This document shows, one piece after another, positions 1-5,974 of a stretch of 9,418 nt of DNA (positions are counted from its first letter, which is position 1; each line of letters begins with the position of its first letter). This DNA is from Solirubrobacterales bacterium 70-9. GTDB lineage: Bacteria > Actinomycetota > Thermoleophilia > Solirubrobacterales > 70-9. The notes beneath the pieces were generated by a model. The model ran no database searches. It had not been told where the DNA came from and saw only the letters and a list, made by a program, of their open reading frames with translations. The DNA lies in the NCBI GenBank assembly GCA_001898095.1, contig MKSH01000091.1:1-9418 (forward strand). The letters are read 5' to 3'. The position numbers and the translations under genes are program-made.

Positions 1-345
1 CGCCGGCTCATGGAAGCGACCCAGCCGCTGATCTTCGGCAGCGCCTTCGTCGACCTCGATGCCTACCTGGCGGCCAACGCGGCATTTCACGAGTTCCACA
101 TCGGACTGGCCGACAGCGAGCCGCTCCTGACCGCCTACAGAAGGTTGAGCCTGACCGGCATCATGGCGCGCACCCTGGCGGGCAACAACGAGGCGAGCGA
201 GGAGCTGACCGACGATCACAGCGACCTGGTCGCGGCCTACGAACAGGCCGACGCGGCGAAGGCCTTCGCGGTGATCGAACGGCACTGCGAGCGCTCGAAG
301 GAGACTCAGCGTCGCGGGATCGAGCGGGCCGGCGGGATCCTCTAG
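1..345 (+). CDS. GntR-family transcriptional regulator, C-terminal FCD domain (5' truncated)
   Basis: The reading frame is open from base 1, so the first visible ATG (10) is probably internal and the N-terminal winged-helix DNA-binding domain lies outside the window. The 114 visible residues look like the second half of an FCD (FadR C-terminal) helical domain. There is an Asn-x-x-Phe-His stretch (NAAFH) where the family usually has Asp-x-x-x-His. It is followed by Asp-Asp-His and, near the end, Glu-Arg-His-Cys, spaced like the other His metal/ligand residues of FCD proteins. FCD regulators of the FadR/VanR type are usually repressors released by an organic acid or pathway intermediate. The gene converges on the StyA-like monooxygenase gene, overlapping by 4 bp. 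The natural target is the TTGATCAA inverted repeat at 1781-1832, but that link is inferred. FCD identity is fairly sure; the ligand is unknown. Confidence 0.8.
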   Translation, partial: RRLMEATQPLIFGSAFVDLDAYLAANAAFHEFHIGLADSEPLLTAYRRLSLTGIMARTLAGNNEASEELTDDHSDLVAAYEQADAAKAFAVIERHCERSKETQRRGIERAGGIL

Positions 346-1736
346 AAGGAAGTCGTCGGCGGCACGCTCGGACCCGGATGCTTTGGCGCGAGCCCGGTCT
401 GCTGGCGTAGCTGCTGGCGCGAGACCTCGAGCTTGCCATGCATGATGGCGGCCTCGGCGGAACCGCCGAAGGCCGCCGCGATCCGGGCGCGAACCCGCTC
501 CGGATCGAAGAAGTCCTCGGTCAGCTCGGCCGGATCGTTCCAGTTCTCGGCCCAGGCGTCGGCGAGCCGCTGCTGCGGGCTGTCGTCGTCGCTGCGACCG
601 GTCGCGCCGTAGGCGGCCATCAGGTAGTCGACGCCGGACGGAGGCGGACCGTCGAGCAGCATGTTGTTCCAGACGTCGATGTCATGGTGGCGGGCCCAGA
701 AGCGGTCGAAGGCGCCACGCATCCACTCTGCGTCGAACGGACCCTCGCCGGCCTCCACCACCGATTCGACGAAGCTCCGCGCCATCTTGTTGCCGTTGTT
801 GGCGCCCTGGCCGCCGATCGGATCGAGCGTCTGGGCGGTATCGCCCAGGGCCATCACCTGGCGACCGGAGGGGAGGGTGCCGACGACGTCGCGGACGATC
901 GGCAGGACGCGGCCCACCAGCCAGGCGTTCTCGTCGGGCAGTTCGCCGTCCTTGAACCAGTCGTAGTCCCAAGGCGCGATCTCGCGGATCACCTCGAGGG
1001 CGGTGGCGACCGCCTCGGCGCCATCGGCGAGCGAGCCGAAGCGATCGATCGGGCCGCCCGGCTTCGCCGAGAAGACGAGGCTGCGGCAGTGCAGGCCGTC
1101 CTTGGAGAACCAGGGGATCCAGAATGCCTCGCCCCACTCGGGATAGATGTTGACCTTGATCGGAAAGAGATCCTGCGCGGCGGCGTAGGGGACCGACTGG
1201 GAGACGCCGGTGAGGTTGACCAGGGCCACGTTTCGCTGCGGCTCCGGGTAGGTGCTCCGCCGGTCGTCGCGGGCGAAGAGCCGCGAGGCCTGCTTGCCGA
1301 CCGCGACCAGAGTCAGGTCGTTCTCGGCGGCGATCTCGTCGAGCCGTTCGAAGCTCACGTTTTCGATGCTCACCCTGCCGCCGCGCTCCTCGAGGTCCTC
1401 CATCCAGCGAGCGCTCTGCAGCCTGACGTCGATCGCATAGGAGGGCTTGGACATGCGGCCGATCGTCGTCAGCAGCTGCACCTCGGGCGCGGGGACGATG
1501 GTGGCGAAGATCCCGTTCGCGATCGGCGCCTCCCTTTCCCAATGGGCAAGGCCCAGTTGCCGCTCGTAGTCGAGCGCCATGTCGTACCGGCTGGCGTTGC
1601 CCGTCGGCCGCGCGTCCGCCAGGAACTGCTCGGGCGTCTTGTCGGAGTAGACGGTGACGTCGTAGCCGTGTCGGAGCAGATCGTGCGCCGCAAGTAGACC
1701 GGCCTGTCCCGCCCCGATGATCGCAACCCTGGCCAT
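342..1736 (-). CDS. StyA-like FAD-dependent monooxygenase (styrene/indole monooxygenase family)
   Basis: This 464-residue flavoprotein opens with the Rossmann FAD motif GAGQAG (residues 8-13) followed by a VTVYSD strand end. It carries a second FAD motif GDTAQTLDPIGGQGANNG around residues 298-315. The order and the central region (WGEAFWIPWF, LVFSAKPGGP) resemble styrene/indole monooxygenase oxygenase components (StyA/SmoA), which take FADH2 from a separate reductase (StyB) to epoxidise vinyl-aromatic or indole-like substrates. It is somewhat longer than typical StyA (about 415 residues), with an extra C-terminal tail. The start is the ATG complementary to 1734-1736, with AAAGGA (complement of 1745-1750) 8 nt upstream. 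It is the only complete gene on this strand and reads away from the + operon from a shared control region, so it is probably co-regulated with it. No flavin reductase gene is visible. Substrate unknown; a related group A/E hydroxylase role is possible. Confidence 0.8.
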   Translation of the reverse strand: MARVAIIGAGQAGLLAAHDLLRHGYDVTVYSDKTPEQFLADARPTGNASRYDMALDYERQLGLAHWEREAPIANGIFATIVPAPEVQLLTTIGRMSKPSYAIDVRLQSARWMEDLEERGGRVSIENVSFERLDEIAAENDLTLVAVGKQASRLFARDDRRSTYPEPQRNVALVNLTGVSQSVPYAAAQDLFPIKVNIYPEWGEAFWIPWFSKDGLHCRSLVFSAKPGGPIDRFGSLADGAEAVATALEVIREIAPWDYDWFKDGELPDENAWLVGRVLPIVRDVVGTLPSGRQVMALGDTAQTLDPIGGQGANNGNKMARSFVESVVEAGEGPFDAEWMRGAFDRFWARHHDIDVWNNMLLDGPPPSGVDYLMAAYGATGRSDDDSPQQRLADAWAENWNDPAELTEDFFDPERVRARIAAAFGGSAEAAIMHGKLEVSRQQLRQQTGLAPKHPGPSVPPTTSF

Positions 1737-1780
1737 GAAGGCATTCCTTTCCTCGAGCTCGCGGTCCCCCGACCACGCTT

Positions 1781-1832
1781 TTGATCAACTATACGTATTC
1801 TCTCCTCTGAGAACAATTAGATAGTTGATCAA
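1781..1832. promoter_or_regulatory. Candidate operator: perfect 12-bp inverted repeat, TTGATCAA cores
   Basis: TTGATCAACTAT (1781-1792) and ATAGTTGATCAA (1821-1832) are exact reverse complements separated by 28 bp. Each arm contains the 8-bp self-complementary TTGATCAA, so the site can be read as two dimer sites with centres 44 bp apart, close to four helical turns. The left arm overlaps the predicted -10 of the leftward promoter and the right arm contains the predicted -35 of the rightward promoter. One regulator bound here could therefore shut both directions. A smaller repeat, TTCTC...GAGAA (1798-1813), sits almost at the same centre. The adjacent GntR/FCD gene is the obvious candidate binder (inference). 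Confidence 0.7.
1788..1816 (-). promoter_or_regulatory. Predicted leftward sigma70-type promoter for the StyA-like gene
   Basis: On the minus strand, TTGTTC (complement of 1811-1816), a 17-bp spacer and TATAGT (complement of 1788-1793) form a promoter with a strong -10 (5/6 match) and a weaker -35 (3/6). Transcription would start near 1781 and give a leader of about 45 nt to the ATG at 1736. The -10 lies across the left operator arm. Prediction by eye only. Confidence 0.5.
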
Positions 1833-1854
1833 GTCGTAAGATATGCGATACAAT
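1825..1854 (+). promoter_or_regulatory. Predicted rightward sigma70-type promoter for the oxidoreductase/FAH operon
   Basis: TTGATC (1825-1830), an 18-bp spacer and TACAAT (1849-1854, 5/6 match to the -10 consensus) form a plausible promoter. Its -35 is part of the right operator arm. Transcription would start near 1861 and leave about 50 nt before the small ORF at 1910 and about 155 nt before the GTG at 2016. Prediction by eye only. Confidence 0.5.
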
Positions 1855-1909
1855 CGCGAGGCCGGTCATCCCCGCGTCGGGATGTCCCAATCCATGGAAG
1901 GAGAGCTCG

Positions 1910-2008
1910 GTGGTCCTGTTCCTCGTACGCGTCGCCCCGCAACCCCAGGTCGAGGTGGGAGAGGAAGCCGGACAAGCTCTCGTGGCGGCGATCGCCGCCG
2001 GGTCCTGA
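1910..2008 (+). CDS. Putative 32-codon leader ORF (hypothetical)
   Basis: A GTG at 1910 follows the strong ribosome binding site AAGGAG (1898-1903) by 6 nt and opens a 32-codon frame ending in TGA at 2006-2008. The peptide begins MVLFLVRVAPQPQVEV and ends LVAAIAAGS. About three quarters of its third codon positions are G/C, in line with real genes here. The stop lies 7 nt before the GTG of the next gene, which has no convincing ribosome binding site of its own. Reinitiation or translational coupling is therefore the simplest role. The LFLVRV opening faintly recalls the N-terminus of muconolactone isomerase-type small proteins (about 90 residues), so a truncated remnant of such a gene is an alternative. 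Function is not assigned. Confidence 0.35.
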   Translation: MVLFLVRVAPQPQVEVGEEAGQALVAAIAAGS

Positions 2009-2015
2009 GCTTCCG

Positions 2016-3593
2016 GTGGCCGCGGACGTCATCGTTGTCGGGGCCGGTCACAACGGCCTGATCGCTGCCGCGCTCCTGGCACTCGCCGGGCGCCAGGTCG
2101 AGGTCCTCGAGCGCAACCCGGCGCCGGGGGGCGCGATCGCCACCGAGGAGCTGACGCTGCCGGGCTTCCGGCACGACACGTTCTCCGGCTGGCACCCGCA
2201 GTGGCTCCTCTCGGCGGCCTGGGAGGAACTGCGGGGCGAGCTCGAAGCCCGCGGTCTTCGCTACGTGATCGGTGACCTCGCGGCGGCCACGGTCGGCGGT
2301 GACGCCGAGCCGGTGATCGCCTGGCGGGATCGCGAGCGCACCGCCGGCCAACTCCCTGCCGCCGATCGGGAGCATTATCTGGAGGAGCTCGCCGGGTTCG
2401 ACCGCATCGCCCCTCGCCTCGGTGCCTTCCAGGAGTCGGACACTCGCTCGCGAGCGGCCTTCGGTGCCCTCCTCGCACTCGGCGCCCGGGTCAGGGGCCC
2501 GCGCGGGCCGGAGCTGCTGGGGCGGGTGGCGGGGAGCGCCGGGGATTGGTTCGGCGGGTTCGAAGGGGACCAGGTGGGGCGCCTGTGGGGGCCCTGGACG
2601 CTGCATACCGGACTGGGTCCGGCCGACCCGGGCGGCGGCCTGCGGACGCTCGGCCTGGCGACGGCGCTGCAGGAGATCGGGATGCCCGTGGTCGCGGGAG
2701 GATCCGCGAACCTCGTGAAGGCCCTGGCCGAGACGATCGAGGCCAGGGGCGGTGCGGTGCGCACCTCGGTGGAGGTCGACCGGGTCCTGGTCGAGGGCGG
2801 CCGTTGCGTCGGCGTCGCCGCCGCCGGGGAGCGGTACCAGGCGGGGGAGGCGGTGGTCGCCAACCTGACGCCGACCCAGCTCTACGATCGCCTGCTCGGC
2901 GCCGAGGACCTGGATCCCGCCCTGCGGCGCGCGGTCCGCGCCTACCGCTACAGCCGTCGCGCCGGCATGCAGATCCACCTCGCCCTGGCCGCCCCGCCGC
3001 GCTGGCGAGAGCCGGCGCTCGCCGACGTGCCGATGGTCCATGTCGCCGACGGCCTCGAGGCGGTCCGGCGCGCCTGCGCCGAGGCGGAGGCGGGCCTGGT
3101 CCCCGCTTGCCCGACGATCGCCTGCGGCCAGCATGCCGCGGTCGACCCCTCGCGGGTCCCGACCGGCAAGGGACTGCTGTGGATCCAGCTCCTCGACCTG
3201 CCGAGCACGCCGAGCGGCGACGCCGCCGGCCAGGTCGAGGCGACCGGAGCGTGGAGCACCGAGCTCGCCGAGGCGGTCGCCGACCGCGTCGTCGAGCAGC
3301 TCGGCGCCCACATCGAGGGCCTCGAGCAGAGCATCCTCGCCCGCTCCGTGATCTCGCCCGCCGACCTCGAGCGTCGCAACCCGAACCTGGTCGGTGGCGA
3401 CATCTACGCCGGGGCCACCGATCTCGCCCAGTCCTACTTCAGCCGGCCGTTCCCGGGCCACTCGGGACATCGGACGCCGGTCCGTGGCCTCTACATATGT
3501 GGCGCAAGCACCCATCCGGGCCCCGGGCTCAACGGAGCCTCGGGCCGGATCGTCGCTCGTCAGATCCTCCGTCGGCGTCGCGGGCGTGGATGA
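2016..3593 (+). CDS. NAD(P)/FAD-dependent oxidoreductase, phytoene desaturase (CrtI)/PYROXD2-like
   Basis: This 525-residue flavoprotein starts almost directly at the dinucleotide-binding motif (VIVVGAGHNG, with Gly9, Gly11, Gly14 and Glu32 ending the second strand in VEVLERN). A PGGAIATEEL segment follows, as in the CrtI/PYROXD2 group (COG1233 type). The C-terminus has the matching FAD-closing motif GLYICGASTHPGPGLNGASG. Members of this group oxidise or isomerise hydrophobic or cyclic substrates using FAD; no carotenoid synthesis genes are nearby, so a carotenoid role is unlikely. The GTG at 2016 is the first standard start in this frame after the in-frame stop at 1818-1820, and it places the protein correctly before the FAD motif. 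Its upstream sequence lacks a clear ribosome binding site, which points to coupling with the small ORF ending at 2008. It is the first large gene of the rightward operon. Exact substrate unknown. Confidence 0.85.
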   Translation: MAADVIVVGAGHNGLIAAALLALAGRQVEVLERNPAPGGAIATEELTLPGFRHDTFSGWHPQWLLSAAWEELRGELEARGLRYVIGDLAAATVGGDAEPVIAWRDRERTAGQLPAADREHYLEELAGFDRIAPRLGAFQESDTRSRAAFGALLALGARVRGPRGPELLGRVAGSAGDWFGGFEGDQVGRLWGPWTLHTGLGPADPGGGLRTLGLATALQEIGMPVVAGGSANLVKALAETIEARGGAVRTSVEVDRVLVEGGRCVGVAAAGERYQAGEAVVANLTPTQLYDRLLGAEDLDPALRRAVRAYRYSRRAGMQIHLALAAPPRWREPALADVPMVHVADGLEAVRRACAEAEAGLVPACPTIACGQHAAVDPSRVPTGKGLLWIQLLDLPSTPSGDAAGQVEATGAWSTELAEAVADRVVEQLGAHIEGLEQSILARSVISPADLERRNPNLVGGDIYAGATDLAQSYFSRPFPGHSGHRTPVRGLYICGASTHPGPGLNGASGRIVARQILRRRRGRG

Positions 3594-3630
3594 GCTTTCC
3601 CGGATACGCCGACCAGAAGGAGAAGCCAAG

Positions 3631-4293
3631 ATGTCACCACTACCGATCGAGCGGCCTGGCAAGGTCGTCTGCGTCGGCCTCAACTACCGTGCCCACGCCG
3701 AGGAGGCAGGGCTCGAGCTGCCGTCCCGGCCGCGCCTCTTCGCCAAGTTCCCGACCTCGCTTATCGGCCCGGGCGAGGCGATCGAGCTACCGGGCATCTC
3801 CGAGCAGATCGACTGGGAGGCCGAGCTCGGGGTGGTGATCGGCGAGACCGCCAAGCGCGTTCCGGAGAGCCGCGCCCTCGACGTGGTCGCCGGCTACGTG
3901 CCGTTCAACGACGTCAGCGCCCGCGACGTCCAGCGTGGGGACATCCAGTGGACCCGAGGGAAGTCGATCGACACCTTCGGTCCGGTCGGGCCGATGGTCC
4001 CGTCCGCCGACGTCGCCGATCCGCAGGTGCTCGAGTTGACCTGCCGGGTCGGAGATGAGGTCGTCCAGCGGGGGAACACCGCCGACATGGTCTTCGGCGT
4101 CGCCGAGATCATCGCTTTCGCCAGCGCGGCGATCACGCTCGAGGCGGGCGACCTGATCGCGACCGGGACTCCGGCCGGGATCGGCGCCCATCACAAGCCG
4201 TCCCGTTGGCTGCGCGACGGGGACACGGTCACGGTGGAGGTCGAAGCGGTCGGCGAGGTGAGCAACCCGGTCCGCAAGGGAGAGGGGTCATGA
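3631..4293 (+). CDS. Fumarylacetoacetate hydrolase (FAH) family protein, compact single-domain type
   Basis: The product is 220 residues, the usual size of compact FAH-fold enzymes (FAHD1/YcgM-like) that hydrolyse, decarboxylate or isomerise oxo-diacids after ring cleavage. Visible family features are VGLNYRAHAEEAG, with a probable catalytic His22-Glu25 pair; the metal-binding DWEAELGVVIG (Glu63, Glu65); FNDVSARD (Asp94); the RGKSIDTFGP loop (Lys111); and TGTPAGIG near the end. The frame is open further upstream, but the ATG at 3631 is chosen because AAGGAG (3617-3622) lies 8 nt before it and the FAH fold starts there. It begins 37 nt after the CrtI-like gene and its stop overlaps the next start (ATGA). 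It is a distinct subtype from the second FAH gene at 7234. A 2-hydroxyhepta-2,4-diene-1,7-dioate isomerase or acylpyruvase role is possible but not provable here. Confidence 0.88.
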   Translation: MSPLPIERPGKVVCVGLNYRAHAEEAGLELPSRPRLFAKFPTSLIGPGEAIELPGISEQIDWEAELGVVIGETAKRVPESRALDVVAGYVPFNDVSARDVQRGDIQWTRGKSIDTFGPVGPMVPSADVADPQVLELTCRVGDEVVQRGNTADMVFGVAEIIAFASAAITLEAGDLIATGTPAGIGAHHKPSRWLRDGDTVTVEVEAVGEVSNPVRKGEGS

Positions 4294-4829
4294 CTTCAAC
4301 ATTGGAGGCCGAGCTGCGCGAGCTGTTGCGGCCTCACGGCGGCCCGTGCGTGGCCGGCATCGGTACCTTCGACGGGGTCCACGCCGGACATCGCCGGGTG
4401 ATCGGCGCCGCCCGCGAGCGGGCGCGCGAGGCGGGCCTGAGAGCGGTGGCGGTGACCTTCTCGCCGCGGCCCGACGTGGCCCTGCGACCCGACGAGGCGC
4501 TGCCGGATCTCTGTTCGCTGGAGGAGCGGGTGGAGCGCCTGGTGCGGGCCGGAGCCGGCGACGTCGTCGTCATCCCGTTCACCGCCGAGCTGGCCGAGAT
4601 GAGCGCGGTGGTCTTCGTCGACCTCCTGCGCGACGAGCTCGGCGTCCGTGAGCTCTGCGTCGGCGAGGACTTCGCCCTCGGCCGCAACCGCGCCGCCGAT
4701 GTGCCGGCCCTCCGTGAGCTCGGGCTGACGGTGATCTGCCCGCCGCTCGTCCTTGCCGAGGACGGCGGGAAGTTGAGCTCCTCGACCCTCCGTCGCCGCG
4801 CCGCCGTGGCCGGGGTCGGGGCGCGTTGA
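4290..4829 (+). CDS. Stand-alone FMN adenylyltransferase (FAD synthetase) domain, RibF N-terminal type
   Basis: The 179-residue product matches the N-terminal nucleotidyltransferase half of bacterial RibF, which makes FAD from FMN and ATP. It has GIGTFDGVHAGHRR (residues 23-36, the HxGH-type ATP site), AVTFSPRP (54-61, usually TFDPHP), LCVGEDFALGRNR (122-134) and SSSTLRRR (163-170, the SSTxIR motif). The protein stops directly after that motif, so the riboflavin kinase domain of ordinary RibF (about 300 residues in all) is absent. The ATG at 4290 overlaps the FAH stop as ATGA, indicating translational coupling; an earlier in-frame start at 4206 would lie inside the FAH gene and is less likely. 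Its neighbours are flavoenzymes, so a role in local FAD supply is reasonable inference. Some residues differ from the consensus (Ser58 for Asp, Arg60 for His), so activity or a different nucleotidyl acceptor should be considered. Confidence 0.82.
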   Translation: MTSTLEAELRELLRPHGGPCVAGIGTFDGVHAGHRRVIGAARERAREAGLRAVAVTFSPRPDVALRPDEALPDLCSLEERVERLVRAGAGDVVVIPFTAELAEMSAVVFVDLLRDELGVRELCVGEDFALGRNRAADVPALRELGLTVICPPLVLAEDGGKLSSSTLRRRAAVAGVGAR

Positions 4830-4830
4830 G

Positions 4831-4849
4831 ATTTGACATTCCATCAAAT
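4831..4849. promoter_or_regulatory. Candidate operator: ATTTGA-N7-TCAAAT inverted repeat
   Basis: ATTTGA (4831-4836) and TCAAAT (4844-4849) are perfect reverse complements around a 7-bp spacer. They start 2 bp after the FMN adenylyltransferase stop codon, in a sharply AT-rich stretch. The repeat covers the predicted -35 at 4833-4838, as expected for a repressor site. The half-site TTGA/TCAA is the same as in the divergent operator at 1781-1832, but with different spacing, so common control is only a possibility. Confidence 0.5.
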
Positions 4850-4862
4850 ATCAGGTTAGACT
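4833..4862 (+). promoter_or_regulatory. Predicted internal promoter for the LLM/M20/FAH/GlcD block
   Basis: A perfect -35 TTGACA (4833-4838), an 18-bp spacer and TAGACT (4857-4862, 4/6 match to the -10 consensus) predict a start near 4869, about 25 nt before the ATG at 4894. This is the best-looking promoter in the window and splits the + genes into two transcription units, or gives the second block its own boost. Confidence 0.6.
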
Positions 4863-4869
4863 TTTAACC
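4854..4869. repeat. Short inverted repeat GGTTA-N6-TAACC over the internal -10
   Basis: GGTTA (4854-4858) and TAACC (4865-4869) are perfect reverse complements with a 6-bp spacer, spanning the predicted -10 and start point. It may be a second protein-binding site. The 5-bp stem with no following T-run is too weak to call a terminator. Confidence 0.35.
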
Positions 4870-4893
4870 GCCAGCAGAATCCCGGAGGAGTAG

Positions 4894-5970
4894 ATGACCC
4901 GTCCCTTTCGAGTAAGCGTGATGCAGCCGACCATGGAGCCCATCGAGGAGCTCCTCGCCTACGCGCGGGCGATCGACTCGTTCGACTTCCACACCATCTG
5001 GATGGCCGAGAACTACCCGTGGTGGCGCAAACACTCGATGGAGGCACGGTCGGCGACCGCCCAGTCGACCCTCGTCGCCAAGGAGACGAGCAGGGTGACG
5101 ATCGGGTGGGGGATCATCACTCCCTACAGCCGCCACCCGGTGGAGATCGCGATGGAGGCCCGGGTGATGCAGGAAGTGGCGCCCGATCGCTTCTTCGTCG
5201 GTCTCGGCGCCTCGATGATCTTCATGCGTCAGACCGGTCAGGCGGCCGGTCAGTCCGACCGTAAGCCGCGTCCCGGCACCGCCATCCGGGAGGCGGTCGA
5301 AATCGTCCGCGGTGTGATGGAGGGCGGCGAGTTCGAGTTGAGCGGCAAGGAGTTCTCGGCCTACGTGCCGGCGCTCAAGGAGGACACCGAGTCCCCGCGG
5401 GGCGCGGTGCCGATCTACGTCGCGGGCACCGGGCCGAAGATGCAGCAGATCGCGGGTCAGGTCGGCGACGCCCTCCTCACCGCGAGCATCTCCACTCCGG
5501 CCTTCATGCCGTACGCGCGGGGGAACATGGACGCCGGGGCAAAGGAGGCCGGGCGCGACCCGGAGAAGCTGGAGCTCGGTGCGACCTGCATCTCCTCGAT
5601 CGGCGACGACGCCGACTCGGGCAGCGACGGCGCCCGCGAGTTCGCCGCGATGTACCTGGCGAACAAGGTCCAGAACATCCGCGGTCAGGCCGACGTGCTC
5701 CTGGAAAAGGCCGGCCTCACCCAGGAAGAGATAAGGCCGATCGCCGAAGCGATGGAGAAGGGCGGTCGCCTCGCCGCGAAGGAGAAGGTGACCAGGGAGA
5801 TCCTCCGCAAGTGCAAGCCGATCGCCGGCACGCCGAGCGAATGCATCGAGCGGATCGAAGAGTTCAAGGCCGCCGGCTGCGACCACGTCATGCTCGAGCT
5901 ATGGGGCGGCAACCGCATGCGCCAGATCGAGATGTTCGGGCAGAAGGTTCTGCCCGAGGTCCTCGGGTGA
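4894..5970 (+). CDS. LLM-class (luciferase-like) flavin- or F420-dependent oxidoreductase
   Basis: The 358-residue product has the bacterial luciferase/LLM TIM-barrel signature. There is an early FHTIWMAENY strand-helix (32-41), then TIGWGIITPYSRHPVEIAME (69-88), VMQEVAPDRFFVGLGA (91-106) and a PIYVAGTGPKMQQIAG stretch. The TPYSRHP plus DRFFVGLG pattern is the one seen in Mer-like, F420-dependent members, although FMN-dependent monooxygenases share the fold and cannot be excluded. Such enzymes reduce or oxygenate small organic substrates. The ATG at 4894 is fixed by the in-frame TAG just upstream (4891-4893) and a strong GGAGG (4884-4888) at 5-nt spacing. It is the first gene of the second block, directly behind the internal promoter, and is followed 4 nt later by the M20 hydrolase. 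Some LLM enzymes (RutA type) open N-heterocycles, which would fit an amidohydrolase next door, but this is speculation. Confidence 0.87.
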   Translation: MTRPFRVSVMQPTMEPIEELLAYARAIDSFDFHTIWMAENYPWWRKHSMEARSATAQSTLVAKETSRVTIGWGIITPYSRHPVEIAMEARVMQEVAPDRFFVGLGASMIFMRQTGQAAGQSDRKPRPGTAIREAVEIVRGVMEGGEFELSGKEFSAYVPALKEDTESPRGAVPIYVAGTGPKMQQIAGQVGDALLTASISTPAFMPYARGNMDAGAKEAGRDPEKLELGATCISSIGDDADSGSDGAREFAAMYLANKVQNIRGQADVLLEKAGLTQEEIRPIAEAMEKGGRLAAKEKVTREILRKCKPIAGTPSECIERIEEFKAAGCDHVMLELWGGNRMRQIEMFGQKVLPEVLG

Positions 5971-5974
5971 GCTG

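Noticed and set aside
334..346. GGGATCCTCTAGA, identical to a stretch of the common pUC polylinker (BamHI-XbaI)
   Set aside because: The match stops at both edges (C at 333, A at 347 do not fit the vector), and both converging genes read through to sensible ends, so chance is more likely than a cloning or assembly junction. Read-level inspection would settle it.
438..1697. Plus-strand open frame (419 codons) opposite the StyA-like gene
   Set aside because: Antisense shadow with no recognisable motif; the minus-strand product has two intact FAD motifs and a proper ribosome binding site.
1843..2061. 72-codon plus-strand frame in the divergent region
   Set aside because: Its first ATG lies at the predicted -10, its codon use is poor for this genome, and it runs into the CrtI-like gene out of frame. 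The overlapping frame from GTG 1910 has the better ribosome binding site and codon use.
2016..3593. Carotenoid biosynthesis (phytoene desaturase) assignment
   Set aside because: Although the fold is CrtI-like, no phytoene synthase or cyclase is nearby and the neighbours are catabolic hydrolases and oxidoreductases; the general oxidoreductase label is safer.
1866..3683. Long minus-strand open frame (605 codons) opposite the CrtI-like gene
   Set aside because: It is an antisense shadow of a GC-rich gene: the product is low-complexity Arg/Gly/Ala/Pro-rich with no domain, while the plus strand encodes clear FAD motifs at both ends.
2546..3838. Plus-strand frame of 430 codons overlapping the CrtI-like and FAH genes
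   Set aside because: Out-of-frame shadow, extremely Arg/Gly/Pro-rich, spanning two real genes.
4854..4869. Terminator after the FMN adenylyltransferase gene
   Set aside because: The stem is only 5 bp and has no following T-run; its position over a -10 box fits a regulatory repeat better.
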